Assembly: GCF_051307055.1 (NCBI RefSeq) | Contig: NZ_CP149994.1 | Location: forward strand, 3,348,001-3,412,000 | DNA: 64,000 bases | Direction of reading: 5' to 3' | Source: Dryocola sp051307055 | GTDB lineage: Bacteria > Pseudomonadota > Gammaproteobacteria > Enterobacterales > Enterobacteriaceae | Shown: piece by piece, positions 8,681 through 17,826 of the stretch | Layout of the letters: each line of letters starts with the position of its first letter | How positions within the stretch are numbered: the stretch's first letter is position 1 | Program-made: the position numbers and the translations under genes | The notes under the pieces: generated by a model | The model's database searches: none | What the model was told of the DNA's origin: nothing | The model's input: only the letters and a program-made list of their open reading frames with translations

Positions 8681-9090
8681 TACGTACTATGGGGGCAGGC
8701 ACCCTTCAAATAGCTTCTGTTTTGAGCAAAAGCTTCATTCACAGTAATTTCGGCCAGGTCAAATTTCCTCTTAATATTGTTGAGATTTCTTTTTGTTGCG
8801 ATCATGGTCTGAACTAACTGTCGAGCGACTTGCCTTGCTTCATCGATACCTGGAAAATCAGTCGCATTTCCAACCTTTATCTTTAAAACTGAGCTTGGCT
8901 TCTTACCCTCACTGGAATTACGATCTGACGAGACTACTCTTCGCTGGATTACATAGGTTTTTTTCGTCAAACTGACCTTCATACCAAAGCCGGCAGGCGA
9001 ATCTCGGTAATCGTCAAAAACAATGTAAGGTTTTTTTGGTGGGTTAGGTTTGAAAACACCTTTCCCAGAGTGATTGAGAGTTGGCTTCAC
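8680..9090 (-). pseudogene. Truncated tyrosine-recombinase (integrase) N-terminal fragment
   Basis: The fragment of 136 residues carries KPYIVFDDYRDSPAGFGMKV and then a YVIQRRV strand, the look of the arm-type DNA-binding domain at the N-terminus of phage and genomic-island integrases. It then reads IDEARQVARQLV, like the helix that follows. The catalytic domain (Arg-His-Arg-Tyr) is missing: the frame ends next to the IS remnant at about 8680. The only start is GTG at 9090. The frame stays open upstream to about 9208, with a plausible integrase-like beginning (ATLSQSFIINKL) but no ATG, GTG or TTG, so the true start is also lost. The stretch is visibly A/T-richer than its neighbours. Probably the relic of an integrated element; the family is likely but not certain. 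Confidence 0.6.
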
Positions 9091-9289
9091 ACTAATGCTT
9101 AACTTATTGATAATAAAAGACTGGCTGAGAGTTGCTTTTAAAGTAACACCACTATTCGTAGCCCAGGAAGTTTTAGCAAGTAACCTGCCACACCAGGAGC
9201 TACAAATTTATAGGTTCATGTGGGTTTATACGGGCATCACCTAAGGTCATATGAGCACTTGAAAGATTTAAAAAACGAGTAAAATCAAT
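9091..9289. other. mutS upstream region
   Basis: A/T-rich, with no complete gene. The left half is the open extension of the integrase fragment on the minus strand (to about 9208). The right half should hold the mutS promoter; I see no convincing -35/-10 pair and only a poor ribosome site before the mutS ATG. Confidence 0.4.
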
Positions 9290-11857
9290 ATGAATGAGTC
9301 TATTGACAAGGATCTATCAGACCACACCCCGATGATGCAGCAGTACCTGCGCCTGAAAGCGCAGCATCCTGAGATCCTGCTTTTTTACCGCATGGGTGAC
9401 TTTTACGAGTTGTTTTATGACGATGCGAAACGCGCATCGCAGCTGCTGGATATCTCCCTGACCAAACGCGGCGCCTCGGCAGGTGAACCAATCCCGATGG
9501 CGGGCGTGCCGCATCATGCTGTGGAAAACTACCTGGCGAAGCTGGTTAACCTCGGCGAGTCCGCCGCTATCTGCGAGCAGATTGGCGATCCGGCCACCAG
9601 CAAAGGGCCGGTTGAGCGAAAAGTGGTGCGCATCGTTACGCCCGGCACCATCAGCGATGAAGCGCTGCTGCAGGAGCGCCAGGATAACCTGCTGGCCGCT
9701 ATCTGGCAGGATGGCAAAGGTTTTGGCTATGCAACGCTTGATATCAGCTCTGGCCGTTTCCGCCTGAGCGAGCCGGAAGATGCAGAGAGCATGGCGGCTG
9801 AGCTACAGCGCACCAACCCAGCCGAGCTGCTGTATGCCGAAGATTTCGCCGAAATGCGCCTGATTGAAGGCCGCCGCGGCCTGCGCCGCCGTCCGCTGTG
9901 GGAGTTTGAAATTGAAACGGCGCGTCAGCAGTTGAATATGCAGTTCGGCACGCGGGATCTCACCGGTTTTGGCGTTGAAAAAGCGCATCATGCCTTATGC
10001 GCTGCGGGCTGCCTGCTGCAGTATGTGAAGGACACGCAGCGCACCTCCCTGCCCCATATTCGCTCCGTCACTATGGACAGGCAGCAGGACAGCATCATCA
10101 TGGATGCCGCCACGCGCCGGAATCTGGAAATCACCCAGAACCTGGCGGGCGGTTTTGAAAACACGCTGGCCTCGGTGCTCGACTGCACCGTCACGCCAAT
10201 GGGCAGCCGCATGCTCAAACGCTGGCTGCATATGCCGGTACGTAGCCTCGACGTGCTGCAAAAACGCCAGCGTACCATCGCAGCGCTGCAGGATCGCACC
10301 GCTGAGCTGCAGCCGGTTTTACGCCAGGTTGGCGATCTGGAACGTATTCTTGCCCGTCTTGCCCTGCGTACTGCGCGTCCGCGCGATTTGGCCCGTATGC
10401 GTTACGCCTTCCAGCAACTGCCTGAATTGCGCGAAATGCTGGCCGATGTGCCAACGGATTATGTACAAACGCTGCGTGAAAATATGGGCGAGTTTACCGA
10501 ACTACGTGAGCTGCTTGAACGCGCGGTTATCGAATCTCCCCCTGTTCTGGTCCGCGACGGCGGCGTAATCGCTCCTGGCTACAACGAAGAGCTGGACGAG
10601 TGGCGTGCGCTGGCGGATGGCGCAACGGATTATCTCGATAAGCTGGAAATTCGCGAGCGCGAGAAGCTCGGGCTGGATACGCTCAAAGTCGGCTTTAACG
10701 CCGTGCACGGTTATTATATTCAGATCAGCCGCGGGCAGAGCCACCATGCGCCGATCCACTATGTTCGCCGCCAGACGCTGAAAAACGCCGAACGCTACAT
10801 TATTCCTGAGCTTAAAGAGTACGAAGACAAGGTGCTGACCTCAAAAGGCAAAGCGCTGGCGCTTGAGAAACAGCTTTACGATGGGCTATTCGATACGCTG
10901 CTGCCGCACCTTGAAGCGCTGCAAACCAGCGCCACCGCGCTGGCGGAGCTCGACGTGCTGGTGAATCTGGCAGAGCGTGCCTGGAGCCTGAATTACACCT
11001 GTCCGCAGCTTACCGACAAGCCCGGGATTAAAGTGGTTGGCGGCCGCCATCCGGTAGTCGAGAAAGTGCTGAGCGAGCCGTTTATCGCCAACCCGCTGAC
11101 CCTCGCCCCGCAGCGCCGCATGCTGATTATTACCGGTCCGAACATGGGCGGTAAAAGTACCTATATGCGTCAGTCTGCGCTGATCGTGCTGCTCGCCTAT
11201 ATCGGCAGCTTTGTACCCGCGCAGCAGGCGGAGATCGGCCCAATCGATCGCATCTTTACCCGCGTAGGCGCGGCGGACGATCTGGCCTCTGGCCGTTCCA
11301 CCTTTATGGTGGAGATGACCGAAACGGCCAATATTCTGCATAACGCCACGGAAAACAGCCTGGTGCTGATGGATGAGATCGGGCGCGGCACATCGACCTA
11401 TGACGGCCTGTCGCTGGCCTGGGCCTGCGCCGAAAGCCTGGCTAACCGCATCAAAGCCCTGACGCTGTTTGCCACGCACTATTTCGAGTTGACTACGCTG
11501 CCGGAAAAAATGGAAGGCGTGGCAAACGTGCACCTGGACGCGCTTGAGCATGGCGACACCATAGCCTTTATGCATACCGTTCAGGAAGGTGCTGCGAGCA
11601 AAAGTTACGGTCTGGCCGTTGCCGCGCTGGCGGGCGTGCCGAAAGATGTGATCAAGCGTGCACGCCAAAAGCTGCGGGAGCTTGAGACGCTTTCCAGCAA
11701 CACGGCGGCAACCCAGGTGGATGGTACACAGATGTCTTTACTGTCGGTTGCCGAAGAAACCTCGCCTGCGGTGGAGGCGCTGGAAGCGTTGGATCCGGAT
11801 TCGCTGTCGCCACGGCAGGCGCTGGAGTGGATTTATCGTCTGAAAAGTCTGGTGTAA
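9290..11857 (+). CDS. mutS: DNA mismatch repair ATPase MutS
   Basis: Recognises base mismatches and small loops and recruits MutL to start repair. At 855 residues it is almost colinear with the E. coli protein (853). The mismatch-reading Phe-x-Glu is at Phe38/Glu40 in GDFYELFYDD. The Walker A motif GPNMGGKST starts at Gly616, and DEIGRGTSTYDG holds Walker B. The composite ATPase signature (FATHYFEL) and the C-terminal tail DPDSLSPRQALEWIYRLKSL are intact. The first eight residues differ from E. coli, where the upstream DNA has been rearranged. It converges on rpoS across a shared terminator, so none of the extra genes found between mutS and rpoS in E. coli K-12 is present. Confidence 0.98.
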   Translation: MNESIDKDLSDHTPMMQQYLRLKAQHPEILLFYRMGDFYELFYDDAKRASQLLDISLTKRGASAGEPIPMAGVPHHAVENYLAKLVNLGESAAICEQIGDPATSKGPVERKVVRIVTPGTISDEALLQERQDNLLAAIWQDGKGFGYATLDISSGRFRLSEPEDAESMAAELQRTNPAELLYAEDFAEMRLIEGRRGLRRRPLWEFEIETARQQLNMQFGTRDLTGFGVEKAHHALCAAGCLLQYVKDTQRTSLPHIRSVTMDRQQDSIIMDAATRRNLEITQNLAGGFENTLASVLDCTVTPMGSRMLKRWLHMPVRSLDVLQKRQRTIAALQDRTAELQPVLRQVGDLERILARLALRTARPRDLARMRYAFQQLPELREMLADVPTDYVQTLRENMGEFTELRELLERAVIESPPVLVRDGGVIAPGYNEELDEWRALADGATDYLDKLEIREREKLGLDTLKVGFNAVHGYYIQISRGQSHHAPIHYVRRQTLKNAERYIIPELKEYEDKVLTSKGKALALEKQLYDGLFDTLLPHLEALQTSATALAELDVLVNLAERAWSLNYTCPQLTDKPGIKVVGGRHPVVEKVLSEPFIANPLTLAPQRRMLIITGPNMGGKSTYMRQSALIVLLAYIGSFVPAQQAEIGPIDRIFTRVGAADDLASGRSTFMVEMTETANILHNATENSLVLMDEIGRGTSTYDGLSLAWACAESLANRIKALTLFATHYFELTTLPEKMEGVANVHLDALEHGDTIAFMHTVQEGAASKSYGLAVAALAGVPKDVIKRARQKLRELETLSSNTAATQVDGTQMSLLSVAEETSPAVEALEALDPDSLSPRQALEWIYRLKSLV

Positions 11858-11871
11858 GAAATTCCGGGCAT

Positions 11872-11904
11872 AAAAAAAGCGGTGATTAACATCACCGCTT
11901 TTTA
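11872..11904. terminator. Bidirectional terminator between mutS and rpoS
   Basis: A perfect 9-bp stem (AGCGGTGAT, 11878-11886; ATCACCGCT, 11891-11899) with loop TAAC is flanked by an A-run on the left and a T-run on the right. It can stop transcription from both convergent genes. Confidence 0.9.
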
Positions 11905-11916
11905 TTTGAAGATCGA

Positions 11917-12909
11917 TTATTCACGGAACAGCGCTTCGATATTCAGCCCCTGAGTCTGCAGGATTTCACGCAGACGGCGCAGGCCTTCAACCTGAATCTG
12001 ACGAACACGTTCACGAGTCAGACCGATTTCACGGCCCACGTCTTCAAGCGTTGCCGCTTCATAGCCCAGCAGACCAAAACGACGAGCCAGCACTTCACGC
12101 TGCTTAGCGTTCAGTTCAAACAGCCACTTGACGATGCTTTGCTTCATATCATCGTCCTGCGTGGTGTCTTCCGGACCGTTATCTTTCTCATCCGCAAGGA
12201 TGTCGAGCAACGCTTTCTCAGAGTCACCGCCCAGCGGGGTGTCTACCGAGGTAATGCGTTCGTTGAGACGCAGCATACGGCTGACATCATCAACTGGCCT
12301 GTCCAGCTGCTCGGCGATCTCTTCCGCACTTGGCTCATGATCCAGCTTGTGGGAGAGTTCTCGAGCGGTACGCAGATAAACGTTCAGCTCTTTCACAATA
12401 TGAATCGGCAGGCGAATCGTACGGGTTTGGTTCATGATAGCCCGTTCGATGGTCTGACGAATCCACCAGGTGGCGTAGGTTGAGAAACGGAACCCGCGTT
12501 CCGGGTCAAACTTCTCTACCGCGCGAATCAGCCCCAGGTTACCTTCTTCAATCAGATCCAGCAGCGCCAGACCACGATTGCTGTAACGGCGGGCAATTTT
12601 CACCACCAGACGCAGGTTGCTTTCAATCATACGGCGGCGGGATGCGACGTCACCACGCAGAGCGCGGCGAGCAAAATAGACTTCTTCTTCGGCTGTTAAT
12701 AATGGGGAATAGCCGATCTCCCCAAGATAAAGCTGAGTCGCATCCAGCACACGCTGCGTGGCGCCCTGTGACAACAGCTCCTCTTCGGCAATGTCGTTAT
12801 CACTGGGCTCCTCTTCTACAAGGGCTTTTTCATCAAAAGCCTCAACTCCGTTCTCATCAAATTCCGCATCTTCGGTTAACTCATTAACTTTCAGCGTATT
12901 CTGACTCAT
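11917..12909 (-). CDS. rpoS: RNA polymerase sigma factor RpoS (sigma-38)
   Basis: General-stress and stationary-phase sigma factor, 330 residues, the same length as in E. coli. Region 1.2 contains ATQLYLGEIGYSPLLTAEEE and region 2 contains NLRLVVKIARRYSNRGL and FRFSTYATWWIRQTIERAI. Region 3 follows, and region 4 has the helix-turn-helix TLEDVGREIGLTRERVRQIQ. No disruption is seen, which matters because rpoS is often mutated in stored or adapted isolates. The start chosen is the MSQNTLKV methionine behind the conserved GGAG leader; a methionine 12 codons upstream lies in the leader and is unlikely. It follows nlpD, inside which the main rpoS promoter lies in E. coli. Confidence 0.98.
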   Translation of the reverse strand: MSQNTLKVNELTEDAEFDENGVEAFDEKALVEEEPSDNDIAEEELLSQGATQRVLDATQLYLGEIGYSPLLTAEEEVYFARRALRGDVASRRRMIESNLRLVVKIARRYSNRGLALLDLIEEGNLGLIRAVEKFDPERGFRFSTYATWWIRQTIERAIMNQTRTIRLPIHIVKELNVYLRTARELSHKLDHEPSAEEIAEQLDRPVDDVSRMLRLNERITSVDTPLGGDSEKALLDILADEKDNGPEDTTQDDDMKQSIVKWLFELNAKQREVLARRFGLLGYEAATLEDVGREIGLTRERVRQIQVEGLRRLREILQTQGLNIEALFRE

Positions 12910-12968
12910 AAGGTGGCTCCTACCCGTGATCCCTGGGCAAAACACTTATGATGGAGTGCTTTGCCGGT
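12910..12968 (-). promoter_or_regulatory. rpoS translation leader, promoter-proximal end
   Basis: The gap between the nlpD stop and the rpoS start keeps the sequence GATCACGGGTAGGAGCCACC before the ATG, which I recognise as the E. coli rpoS ribosome-binding region. In E. coli this region is hidden in a hairpin with upstream leader RNA and opened by Hfq with DsrA, RprA or ArcZ. Conservation suggests the same control here. Confidence 0.6.
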
Positions 12969-14102
12969 TTATCGCTGCGGTAAATAACGCAGCGGGTTTA
13001 CGGATTTCCCCTTGTAACGAATTTCAAAATGCAATCTTGTTGAACTGGTTCCGGTGCTACCCATGGTAGCTATCTTCTGCCCCGCCTTGATTTCTTCTTG
13101 TTCCCGGACCAGCATTGTATCGTTATGGGCGTAGGCACTCAGGTAATCATCGTTGTGTTTAATGATGATAAGATTACCGTAACCGCGCAGTGCGTTACCG
13201 GCATATACCACGCGGCCTGAAGCGGTCGCGACGATAGCCTGTCCTTTACTGCCTGAAATATCAATCCCTTTATTGCCACCCTCAGTAGCAGAGAAGTTCT
13301 CGATAATTTTGCCATCAGTCGGCCAACGCCAGGTCGAAATCGGCGCACTGTCTGACGTGCTGCTGACAGTCGGTACGGTAGTCGTAGAGCTAATCACAGG
13401 TGCCGTAACCGGTGCTGTGACAACAGTCGCAGTACCTTTATTGTTCGGCAACATTTTGTTAGCACTTTGTTCACCTGAGTCTTCAGAATACGTAATTGTT
13501 GGTTTAGAAGCAACCACGGCGCTTGAGTTTTGTGCAGCAGGATTGGTTATTCCTTGCGCGCTGGCGTCAGCGGCGGTGACCGCATTTCCACCGGTAATTG
13601 GCGTACCGGACGCGCTGCCAACCTGAAGCGTTTGCCCAACTTCGAGGCTGTACGGGGCCGTTACGTTGTTTCGCTGCGCAAGATCGCGGAAATCGTTCCC
13701 GGTAATCCACGCAATATAAAATAGCGTATCGCCGCGTTTTACCGTGTACGTGCTGCCGCCCGCATAGCTGCCTTTCGGAATGTTCCCATACTGGCGGTTA
13801 TAAACGATACGCCCGTTCTGGGTTTGTACGGGTTCGGACTGAATAACAGGTTGCGGTTGAACAGCTTGCGTTTGCGCTGGCTGCTGTACCGGCTGAATCT
13901 GCGGGGCCTGTACCGGAGCGGACATTTTTGGCAGCTGGGTTATCAGCATCCCGCCAGAAGAGCTGCCGCCCGCGTCGCTATTGCCGCCGACCGAGCTGAT
14001 GGGCGCCTGCGAATCATTGCTGCTACAGCCGGCCAGCCACAGGCTAACCAGCGATAACGCCGCCACACGGCGTAAAGTAAAAGTTGGGCTTCCCGCGCTC
14101 AT
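12969..14102 (-). CDS. nlpD: Murein hydrolase activator lipoprotein NlpD
   Basis: An outer-membrane lipoprotein of 377 residues with lipobox LAGC (Cys26). A LysM peptidoglycan-binding domain follows a Gln/Pro/Val-rich linker (TYTVKRGDTLFYIAWITGND, about residues 120-165). A C-terminal M23/LytM domain ends LHFEIRYKGKSVNPLRYLPQ. The zinc-binding residues of active M23 enzymes are missing (GNKGIDI instead of the His-containing motif), as in E. coli NlpD, which activates amidase AmiC during daughter-cell separation rather than cutting itself. It lies between pcm and rpoS in the usual order and should contain the main rpoS promoter. Confidence 0.97.
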   Translation of the reverse strand: MSAGSPTFTLRRVAALSLVSLWLAGCSSNDSQAPISSVGGNSDAGGSSSGGMLITQLPKMSAPVQAPQIQPVQQPAQTQAVQPQPVIQSEPVQTQNGRIVYNRQYGNIPKGSYAGGSTYTVKRGDTLFYIAWITGNDFRDLAQRNNVTAPYSLEVGQTLQVGSASGTPITGGNAVTAADASAQGITNPAAQNSSAVVASKPTITYSEDSGEQSANKMLPNNKGTATVVTAPVTAPVISSTTTVPTVSSTSDSAPISTWRWPTDGKIIENFSATEGGNKGIDISGSKGQAIVATASGRVVYAGNALRGYGNLIIIKHNDDYLSAYAHNDTMLVREQEEIKAGQKIATMGSTGTSSTRLHFEIRYKGKSVNPLRYLPQR

Positions 14103-14205
14103 GTATCCCCCAAAAATAGAAACAACTGTATGCTTATGAAGTACGGCAGAATTGCGTTGGCTAGGTTACGCTGGCCTGCTGATAAAAAAACAGGAAACGT
14201 CCAGG

Positions 14206-14835
14206 TTATGCCAGTTCGCCCTTCACCAGCGGTACAAAACGAACGGCTTCTACCGTATCAATAATAAATTCGCCGCCGTGACGGCGAACGCGTTTTAAAA
14301 ACTGCCGATCGTCCCCCACCGGCAGCACCAGAATCCCGCCTTCATCCAGCTGGGCCAGAAGCGCCGTTGGGATCTCAGGCGGAGCCGCCGTAACAATGAT
14401 AGCGTCGAATGGCGCACGAGCATGCCAGCCCTGCCAGCCATCACCGTGACGGGTTGAAATATTATGCAGATCGAGCTGTTTCAGGCGACGCCTTGCGTGC
14501 CATTGCAGCCCTTTGATGCGTTCCACGGAACAAACATGGTGCACCAGGTGGGCAAGAATCGCCGTCTGATAGCCCGAGCCGGTGCCGATTTCCAGCACCC
14601 TGGATTCCGGCGTCAGCTCAAGCAGTTCGGTCATGCGCGCAACCATATAAGGCTGCGAAATAGTCTGGCCTGAGCCAATCGGCAGCGCGGTATTTTCCCA
14701 GGCTTTGTGTTCAAACGCTTCGTCGACAAATTTTTCCCGCGGCACCTGCGCAATCGCATCAAGGACCTGTTCGTCCTTGATGCCCTGGGCACGAAGCTGT
14801 GTGAGAAGGGCTTCTACGCGTTTGCTCACTACCAT
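14206..14835 (-). CDS. pcm: Protein-L-isoaspartate O-methyltransferase
   Basis: Methylates L-isoaspartyl residues in aged proteins so that they can revert to aspartate, using S-adenosylmethionine. At 209 residues it matches the family. The SAM-binding motif is LEIGTGSGYQTAILA, and the substrate loop GSGQTISQPYMVARM is present. Its start overlaps the end of surE by 7 bases, so the two are translationally coupled in the order surE-pcm-nlpD-rpoS. Linked in E. coli to long-term survival, fitting its place next to rpoS. Confidence 0.97.
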   Translation of the reverse strand: MVVSKRVEALLTQLRAQGIKDEQVLDAIAQVPREKFVDEAFEHKAWENTALPIGSGQTISQPYMVARMTELLELTPESRVLEIGTGSGYQTAILAHLVHHVCSVERIKGLQWHARRRLKQLDLHNISTRHGDGWQGWHARAPFDAIIVTAAPPEIPTALLAQLDEGGILVLPVGDDRQFLKRVRRHGGEFIIDTVEAVRFVPLVKGELA

Positions 14836-15590
14836 TGCTCAGCGACTCCCGCTTTGGTTAACCAAGAGGTCACCACGTCATGCGCGCCGTGCGCGGTTAA
14901 ATCGACGTGCAGCGGCGTTACCGAAACGTAGCCTTCATCTACAGCCGCAAAGTCGGTATCCGGGCCCGCATCGAACTTGTCGCCAGGAGGACCAATCCAG
15001 TACAGCGTGTTGCCGCGCGGATCTTCCTGTGGAATGACTTTGTCGGCCGGATGGCGGCTGCCGCAGCGCGTTACCCGAATGCCCTTAATTTCATCAAGCG
15101 GCAAATCAGGCACGTTAATATTGAGGATGCGGCTCGTGCGCAGCGGCTCGCGCGACAGGGCGCGCAGAATTGAACAGGTTATAACCGCGGCCGTATCGTA
15201 ATGCGTATAGCCGTTTAACGAAACGGCCAGCGCCGGAAATCCTAAATGCCGCCCTTCCATCGCAGCGGCAACCGTGCCGGAATAGATAACGTCGTCGCCC
15301 AGATTAGGACCCGCGTTGATACCCGCGACGACGACGTCAGGGCGTGGGCGCATCAGAGCGTTAACGCCAAGATAGACGCAGTCTGTCGGGGTGCCCATCT
15401 GCACGGAGATATCGCCGTTTGGCAGGGTAAAAGTACGCAGGGAGGATTCGAGCGTCAGCGAGTTCGATGCGCCGCTGCGATTACGGTCTGGGGCCACGAC
15501 CTGCACCTCAGCAAATTCTCGTAGCCGCTTAGCCAGCGCCTGTATGCCCGGCGCATGGATCCCGTCATCGTTACTCAGCAATATTCGCAT
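14829..15590 (-). CDS. surE: 5'/3'-nucleotidase SurE
   Basis: A metal-dependent nucleotidase and exopolyphosphatase of stationary phase, 253 residues as in E. coli. The N-terminus MRILLSNDDG holds the metal-binding Asp8 and Asp9, and later motifs (DRNRSGASNS, GINAGPNLGDDVIYSGTVAA) complete the active site. I chose the MRILLSNDD methionine; a methionine two codons upstream would add only Met-Thr. The gene overlaps truD by 20 bases and pcm by 7, so all three belong to one operon. Confidence 0.97.
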   Translation of the reverse strand: MRILLSNDDGIHAPGIQALAKRLREFAEVQVVAPDRNRSGASNSLTLESSLRTFTLPNGDISVQMGTPTDCVYLGVNALMRPRPDVVVAGINAGPNLGDDVIYSGTVAAAMEGRHLGFPALAVSLNGYTHYDTAAVITCSILRALSREPLRTSRILNINVPDLPLDEIKGIRVTRCGSRHPADKVIPQEDPRGNTLYWIGPPGDKFDAGPDTDFAAVDEGYVSVTPLHVDLTAHGAHDVVTSWLTKAGVAEQW

Positions 15591-16617
15591 AGTCACCCGG
15601 CGTGTTCATCAGTTCCCTTACAACGCTGGTGGCGAAGCTCCCGGCCGGCAGCCAAAAGCTCACCTCAACCGTCACATCATCCCACCAGTTCCAACGTAAT
15701 TCTGCTGGTTTTACCAGCATGGCGCGGCGAGCGGCTTCAACGCGCTCACGAACCAGCAATGCCTGTAAATCTGTCTCCTGTTCGACACAACGCTGTTCAA
15801 ACTCCAGCGCGGCACCGAGCGTGCCCCACGCGCCATCGCCCGGTAACGGCGCCGTGATCAGCAGTTCGCCGTTATCTATACGTTGTTGTAAAACAGGGAG
15901 TTCTTCATTCGTTGCCACAAACCAGCTGCCGCGTCCTGCCAATTGTAGCGCATCGCCATCAACAACTTGATTAAAGTCTGGTTTTTTCAGTCTAAGGCTA
16001 ACAATTTGATTAAACAACGCGCTGCGGGCCGCCGACAAATAAAAACTGCGTTTATTGCGATCGCGCAACGGAGAATTGTTCTGCGCCCAGCGAAGCGCCT
16101 GGTGGAGATTGTTACCGCCGATGCCAAAGCGCTGGCTGCCGAAATAGTTAGGGACGCCGTCTTTTAATATTGCATTAAGCCGCGGCTCCAGCTCTGCACG
16201 CTGGCTGACTTCACGCAGCACGAGGGTAAAATTATTTCCCTTCAGCGCGCCGAGGCGCAGCTTGCGCCGATGACGGGCGTATTCCAGCACTTCACAACCT
16301 TCCAGGCTGAAGGCGCTCATATCCGGCATCTCTTTTCCCGGCAGACGCACGCAGAACCACTGTTCGGTGACCGCATGTTTGTCCTTCTGTCCGGCAAAGC
16401 TTACCTCGCGTGCATGTACTTTAAGAAACTTAGCCAGCGCATCCGCCACAAAACGCGTATTGCAGCCCTTTTTCAGGATGCGCAGCAGCAGGTGTTCACC
16501 GTCGCCGTCCGGCCCGAAGCCGAGATCTTCGGTTACGAGGAAATCTTCCGGGCTGGCTTTTATCAGGCCGGTGCCTTCTGGCTTACCGTGCAGCCAGGTC
16601 AGGTTGTGCATATCCAT
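15571..16617 (-). CDS. truD: tRNA pseudouridine(13) synthase TruD
   Basis: Converts uridine 13 of tRNA-Glu to pseudouridine. It has 348 residues; the catalytic Asp lies in FAGQKDKHAVTEQW, and NYFGSQRFG and RNKRSFYLSAARSALFNQIV are the conserved TruD blocks. The C-terminus ends GDYANIAE as in E. coli. The start codon overlaps the ispF stop (TAATG), indicating coupling to ispF. A second Met at codon 3 is possible. Confidence 0.97.
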   Translation of the reverse strand: MDMHNLTWLHGKPEGTGLIKASPEDFLVTEDLGFGPDGDGEHLLLRILKKGCNTRFVADALAKFLKVHAREVSFAGQKDKHAVTEQWFCVRLPGKEMPDMSAFSLEGCEVLEYARHRRKLRLGALKGNNFTLVLREVSQRAELEPRLNAILKDGVPNYFGSQRFGIGGNNLHQALRWAQNNSPLRDRNKRSFYLSAARSALFNQIVSLRLKKPDFNQVVDGDALQLAGRGSWFVATNEELPVLQQRIDNGELLITAPLPGDGAWGTLGAALEFEQRCVEQETDLQALLVRERVEAARRAMLVKPAELRWNWWDDVTVEVSFWLPAGSFATSVVRELMNTPGDYANIAE

Positions 16618-17096
16618 TACGCGCGAGCCTTATGCAGTAACGCTACCGCCTCACAGGCGATGCCCTCGCCCCGCCCGGTAAAACCGAGTTTTTCCGTAGT
16701 GGTGGCCTTAACGTTTACATCGTCCATGTGGCAGCCGAGATCTTCAGCAATAAATACACGCATCTGTGGGATATGAGGAGCCATTTTTGGCGCCTGGGCG
16801 ATTATCGTCACGTCCACATTGCCGAGCGTATAGCCTTTGGCCTGAATACGACGCCAGGCTTCGCGCAGCAGCTCGCGGCTGTCCGCGCCTTTGTAAGCCG
16901 CGTCGGTATCCGGGAAGAGTTTGCCGATATCGCCAAGCGCTGCGGCACCGAGCAGAGCGTCGGTTAACGCGTGCAGCGCAACATCGCCATCAGAATGGGC
17001 CAGTAACCCTTTTTCGAACGGAACACGCACGCCGCCAATGATAATCGGGCCAACGCCGCCAAAAGCGTGTACATCAAAACCATGTCCGATACGCAT
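16617..17096 (-). CDS. ispF: 2-C-methyl-D-erythritol 2,4-cyclodiphosphate synthase
   Basis: Fifth step of the methylerythritol phosphate route to isoprenoids. It has 159 residues, with zinc ligands Asp8 and His10 in MRIGHGFDVHAFG and a third His in the AHSDGDVALHALTDALLGAA block. It overlaps ispD by one base upstream and truD by one base downstream, so ispD-ispF-truD-surE are translated as a coupled chain. Confidence 0.98.
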   Translation of the reverse strand: MRIGHGFDVHAFGGVGPIIIGGVRVPFEKGLLAHSDGDVALHALTDALLGAAALGDIGKLFPDTDAAYKGADSRELLREAWRRIQAKGYTLGNVDVTIIAQAPKMAPHIPQMRVFIAEDLGCHMDDVNVKATTTEKLGFTGRGEGIACEAVALLHKARA

Positions 17097-17806
17097 TATA
17101 AATTCTCCGTTTGGGTTAACCGCGTGAGGTAAAACGACGCCAGCGCCAGGTCTTCAGGACGAGTAACTTTTATATTATCGGCACGGGCGCTAATTAATTC
17201 CGGATGGAAACCGCAATATTCAAGCGCAGAGGCTTCATCGGTGATGGTTGCTCCCTCGTTCAGGGCGCGAAGCAGGCAGCTACGCAGCAGCTCGAGCGGG
17301 AACAGCTGCGGGGTCAGCGCGTGCCAAAGCGCTTCGCGCTCGACGGTATGGGCAATAAGCGGCTTGCCCGGCTCGCCGCGCTTCATCGTATCGCGCACCG
17401 GCGCGGCCAGGATGCCGCCCACCTTGCTGCTTTGCGTGATGGCCAGCAAGCGCGCTAAATCATCCTGATGCAGGCAAGGACGCGCTGCATCGTGCACCAG
17501 CGCCCATTTAGCGTCTCCTGCGGCCTGCAGGCCTGCAAGCACTGAGTCGGCGCGCAGCCCGCCCCCGGTCACCACTGTGACTTTTGGGTTTGCGGCCAGC
17601 GGCAATGAAGCGAACCAGGTATCTTTAGGGCTGATGGCGATGATGACATGGCCGACTCGCGGATGGGCCAGCAGGCTCGCAACAGCATGTTCAAGAATAG
17701 TTTTATCGCCGATGTGCAGGTATTGCTTTGGACATTCCGTTTGCATGCGGCTGCCGATCCCGGCCGCCGGCACCACGGCAATTACGTCCGGGGAGGAGTC
17801 TGCCAT
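17096..17806 (-). CDS. ispD: 2-C-methyl-D-erythritol 4-phosphate cytidylyltransferase
   Basis: Third step of the methylerythritol phosphate pathway, transferring CMP from CTP. It has 236 residues. The nucleotide-binding loop is PAAGIGSRMQTECPKQYL near the N-terminus, and VHDAARPCL and DEASALEYCG are further family motifs. It sits between ftsB (20 bases upstream) and ispF (one-base overlap), the same order as in E. coli. Confidence 0.98.
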   Translation of the reverse strand: MADSSPDVIAVVPAAGIGSRMQTECPKQYLHIGDKTILEHAVASLLAHPRVGHVIIAISPKDTWFASLPLAANPKVTVVTGGGLRADSVLAGLQAAGDAKWALVHDAARPCLHQDDLARLLAITQSSKVGGILAAPVRDTMKRGEPGKPLIAHTVEREALWHALTPQLFPLELLRSCLLRALNEGATITDEASALEYCGFHPELISARADNIKVTRPEDLALASFYLTRLTQTENL

Positions 17807-17826
17807 GTATTATCACTTACGCTGAT

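Noticed and set aside
14907..15524. Plus-strand frames opposite surE and pcm
   Set aside because: Both minus-strand genes are strongly conserved; the opposite frames have no independent support.
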